A model generated the notes under the pieces. The model was not told the origin of the DNA. It saw nothing but the letters and a program-made list of their open reading frames with translations, and made no database searches. Below, piece by piece: positions 62,210 through 64,000 of a stretch of DNA of 64,000 nt. Position 1 is the stretch's first letter, and each line of letters starts with the position of its first letter. The translations under genes and the position numbers were made by a program. Origin of the DNA: Candidatus Pyrohabitans jungbluthii (GTDB lineage: Archaea > Hydrothermarchaeota > Hydrothermarchaeia > Hydrothermarchaeales > BMS3B); contig MTMD02000008.1 of the NCBI GenBank assembly GCA_002010065.2, positions 1 to 64,000 on the forward strand, written 5' to 3'.

Positions 62210-64000
62210 ATGAACACTCAGAAGTATATGGACCTCTTCCTCGAGGAAGCAGGAGAACACCTGCAAAACCTGAATCGCCTACTTATTGAGCTTGAGGCAG
62301 ATCCAAGCGATGCAGAAGCAATTAATGAGATTTTCAGATCGGTACACACAATAAAGGGGCTCGCCGCAACTATGGGTTTTGAGAAAATCTCTACGCTCTC
62401 CCACCAGCTTGAAAATCTGATAGAGAGTCTGAAAGAAGCTAAGCGAGCCGAGCCTGAGGTAACAGACCTGCTCTTTGAAGGCATTGACCTCCTGGAGGCT
62501 ATGCTGAAATCTCCACAAGATGGGGAAGAGTTCACTGACCTGGAGTTTTTCCTTGAAAAGGTAAAAAGGGTCAAAAAGGAAGAAAAAATGGAAAGGAAAA
62601 GCCCCTTCCTGGAGCTTATCTCCCCGGGGGCAGGAAAGGCTAACTACGAGCTGAAAATAAGGCTGGAAGAGAGCTGTGCACTGAAATCAGTGCGCGCCTT
62701 CACTGTGCTGAAGAGCCTTGCAGAACTCGGTGACATAACTGCCACATTCCCTGACCCTGAAAAACTAGAAAATGAAGAATTTGGGAAAGGCTTTACGGTA
62801 CGTCTGCGCTCACAGCGAGTTGAGGAAGAAATCAAGAACAAGGTATTAGCCTTGCCTGAAATAGAGGAGGTAGAGGTTAGAAAGCTTAAGGAAAAGGTGC
62901 GAAAAAACCAGAGTATTAGGGTGGGCATAGACACCCTCGACACCCTGATGAATATCACCGGCGAGCTTATTATCAATCGCTCAGTTCTCGAGGAAATTGC
63001 AAAGAAGCATGAGCTGGAAGAACTTAAAGACGCTCTGGAGATGACAAAGAGGCTCACCACTGACCTGCAGTATGTGGTGATGCAGGCAAGGATGGTGCCT
63101 CTGAGCTATGTTTTTAGCACTTTTCCAAGGCTTATAAGAGATATCTCTAAAAAAGAGGGCAAAGAAGTGGATTTCAATATATATGGTGGGGATATCGAGT
63201 TGGACAGAGCTGTTATAGACGAGATCGTTGAGCCAATCGTCCACATTTTAAGAAATGCCGTCTCTCATGGAATTGAGTCTCCAGAAGAAAGGGAGAGGAA
63301 AGGAAAACCGAGGAGAGGCAGGGTGACCCTCTCTGCGGTTAAGGAGAAGGACCACGTTGTGATTTCAGTTGAGGACGACGGAAGTGGCATCGACTTGGAG
63401 AAGGTAAAGGAGACGGCAGTAAACAGAGGGCTTATATCCAGAGAAAAGGCTGCCACGTTGAAGCGCGAGGAGGTTTTAGACCTGCTGTTTCTGCCCGGCT
63501 TCAGCACCGCCAGCGAAGTAACAGAGATTTCTGGAAGAGGCGTTGGGCTGGATGCGGTTAAGAGTCAGATTGAATCCTTGGGCGGTCACATAGAGATTGA
63601 GACATATCAGGGAAAGGGCACAAAGGTTTCTCTGAGGCTGCCAATAACAATGGCAATACTTCAGGCTCTCCTCGTGAGAATAGGCGGCGTAACCTATGGC
63701 GTTCCAATATCCAACGTGCTTCGCGTGCTTGAAAGTACCAGCCTAAGGAAGCTGCACAACAAGCAAGTGATAAAGCTGGATGAGGAGATAATACCTGTGG
63801 TGCATCTGTTCAACGCTAATGAAGAGGGCAGATTTATTGTGGTGCTGGAAAAGGGAAACAAACGCACTGGCGTTACTGTTGATGAAATAGTGGGTATTCA
63901 GGAGGTGGTGCTAAAATCGCTCTCCGGCGCAGCGGCACGCCTTCATGAATTTGCAGGCGGTACCATACTAGGAAATGGAGATGTTGCCCTTATGTTGGAC
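62210..64000 (+). CDS. cheA: chemotaxis histidine kinase, partial (runs off window)
   Basis: 597 codons are present, open to the window edge. The Hpt domain (about 1-105) has the phospho-acceptor His in SVHTIKGLAATMG. After a linker with a P2-like region, the dimerisation domain contains RVGIDTLDTLMNITGELI. The ATPase has N box HILRNAVSHGIESPEERERK, G1 VEDDGSGID and G2 SGRGVGLDAVKSQI. The CheW-like regulatory domain begins near residue 480 (AILQALLVRIGGVTYGVPIS) and is incomplete. ATG 62210 follows GTAGGA. It lies directly behind cheB. Confidence 0.95.
   Translation, partial: MNTQKYMDLFLEEAGEHLQNLNRLLIELEADPSDAEAINEIFRSVHTIKGLAATMGFEKISTLSHQLENLIESLKEAKRAEPEVTDLLFEGIDLLEAMLKSPQDGEEFTDLEFFLEKVKRVKKEEKMERKSPFLELISPGAGKANYELKIRLEESCALKSVRAFTVLKSLAELGDITATFPDPEKLENEEFGKGFTVRLRSQRVEEEIKNKVLALPEIEEVEVRKLKEKVRKNQSIRVGIDTLDTLMNITGELIINRSVLEEIAKKHELEELKDALEMTKRLTTDLQYVVMQARMVPLSYVFSTFPRLIRDISKKEGKEVDFNIYGGDIELDRAVIDEIVEPIVHILRNAVSHGIESPEERERKGKPRRGRVTLSAVKEKDHVVISVEDDGSGIDLEKVKETAVNRGLISREKAATLKREEVLDLLFLPGFSTASEVTEISGRGVGLDAVKSQIESLGGHIEIETYQGKGTKVSLRLPITMAILQALLVRIGGVTYGVPISNVLRVLESTSLRKLHNKQVIKLDEEIIPVVHLFNANEEGRFIVVLEKGNKRTGVTVDEIVGIQEVVLKSLSGAAARLHEFAGGTILGNGDVALMLD

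Overview
The window is chromosomal DNA from a euryarchaeon with C1-type metabolism. Archaeal markers are TATA-box promoters, uS15, KEOPS Pcc1, an archaeosine synthase-like protein, an archaeal e-MtaB type methylthiotransferase, RtcA, TrmB and CheY/CheA chemotaxis genes. Metabolic markers are a DUF98 chorismate lyase (methanopterin head group), CofE (coenzyme F420), CdhC (acetyl-CoA decarbonylase/synthase beta), archaeal-type PEP carboxylase and late corrinoid synthesis. This fits an Archaeoglobi, ANME/Syntropharchaeia or methanogen relative. No mcr, dsr or rRNA gene is present, so the lineage cannot be fixed from this window.

Layout. 1-7.7 kb: tRNA-Leu, a 37-residue basic protein, chorismate lyase-pyrD, a surface polysaccharide block (beta-propeller lipoprotein, two related polymerase-like membrane proteins, a GT4 glycosyltransferase, a DUF4330-like protein) and tRNA-Gly. 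7.7-13.6 kb: cofE, a tRNA methylthiotransferase, two single-domain response regulators, a phosphoribosyltransferase and a solitary cdhC. 13.7-18.9 kb: one operon trpC-trpE-trpG-ppcA-ADTH synthase, preceded by dyad-symmetric sites. 18.9-25.4 kb: a membrane protein, a histidine kinase and cobD-cobQ-cbiB-QueG-like-cobZ.

25.6-32.3 kb is visibly AT-rich and unlike its surroundings. It holds a 1000-residue membrane protein ending in a KaiC/RadA-like domain with a damaged P-loop, and three FAD oxidoreductases (one amine-oxidase/desaturase-like, two of the geranylgeranyl reductase family). This is the least explained segment.

32.7-37.2 kb: a TrmB regulator with a 25-bp palindromic operator, an ABC-2 exporter and a CARDB surface protein. 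37.2-41.7 kb: information genes (ArcS-like, rps15, RecJ-like, pcc1, serS). 41.8-46.7 kb: azlCD, a NifS-like protein whose PLP lysine is replaced by threonine, a TusA-like protein, a decayed mercuric-reductase-like fragment behind a CopZ-like metallochaperone and an ArsR regulator, then rtcA. 46.9-54.7 kb: amtB-glnK, a PrcB-type lipoprotein, a large secreted subtilase with a CGP-type C-terminus and an ATP-dependent RNA ligase. 54.7-57.3 kb: three consecutive four-CBS proteins in one operon with the ligase. 57.5-58.8 kb: a structured RNA candidate and an FTR1 iron permease behind an iron-repressor-like palindrome. 58.9-64 kb: mcp-cheW-cheY-cheB-cheA, with cheA running off the end.

Start sites were re-chosen where Shine-Dalgarno sequences, TATA boxes or gene overlaps favoured an internal codon; each such choice is stated in the entry. 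Family assignments come from motif recognition by eye, without database searches.
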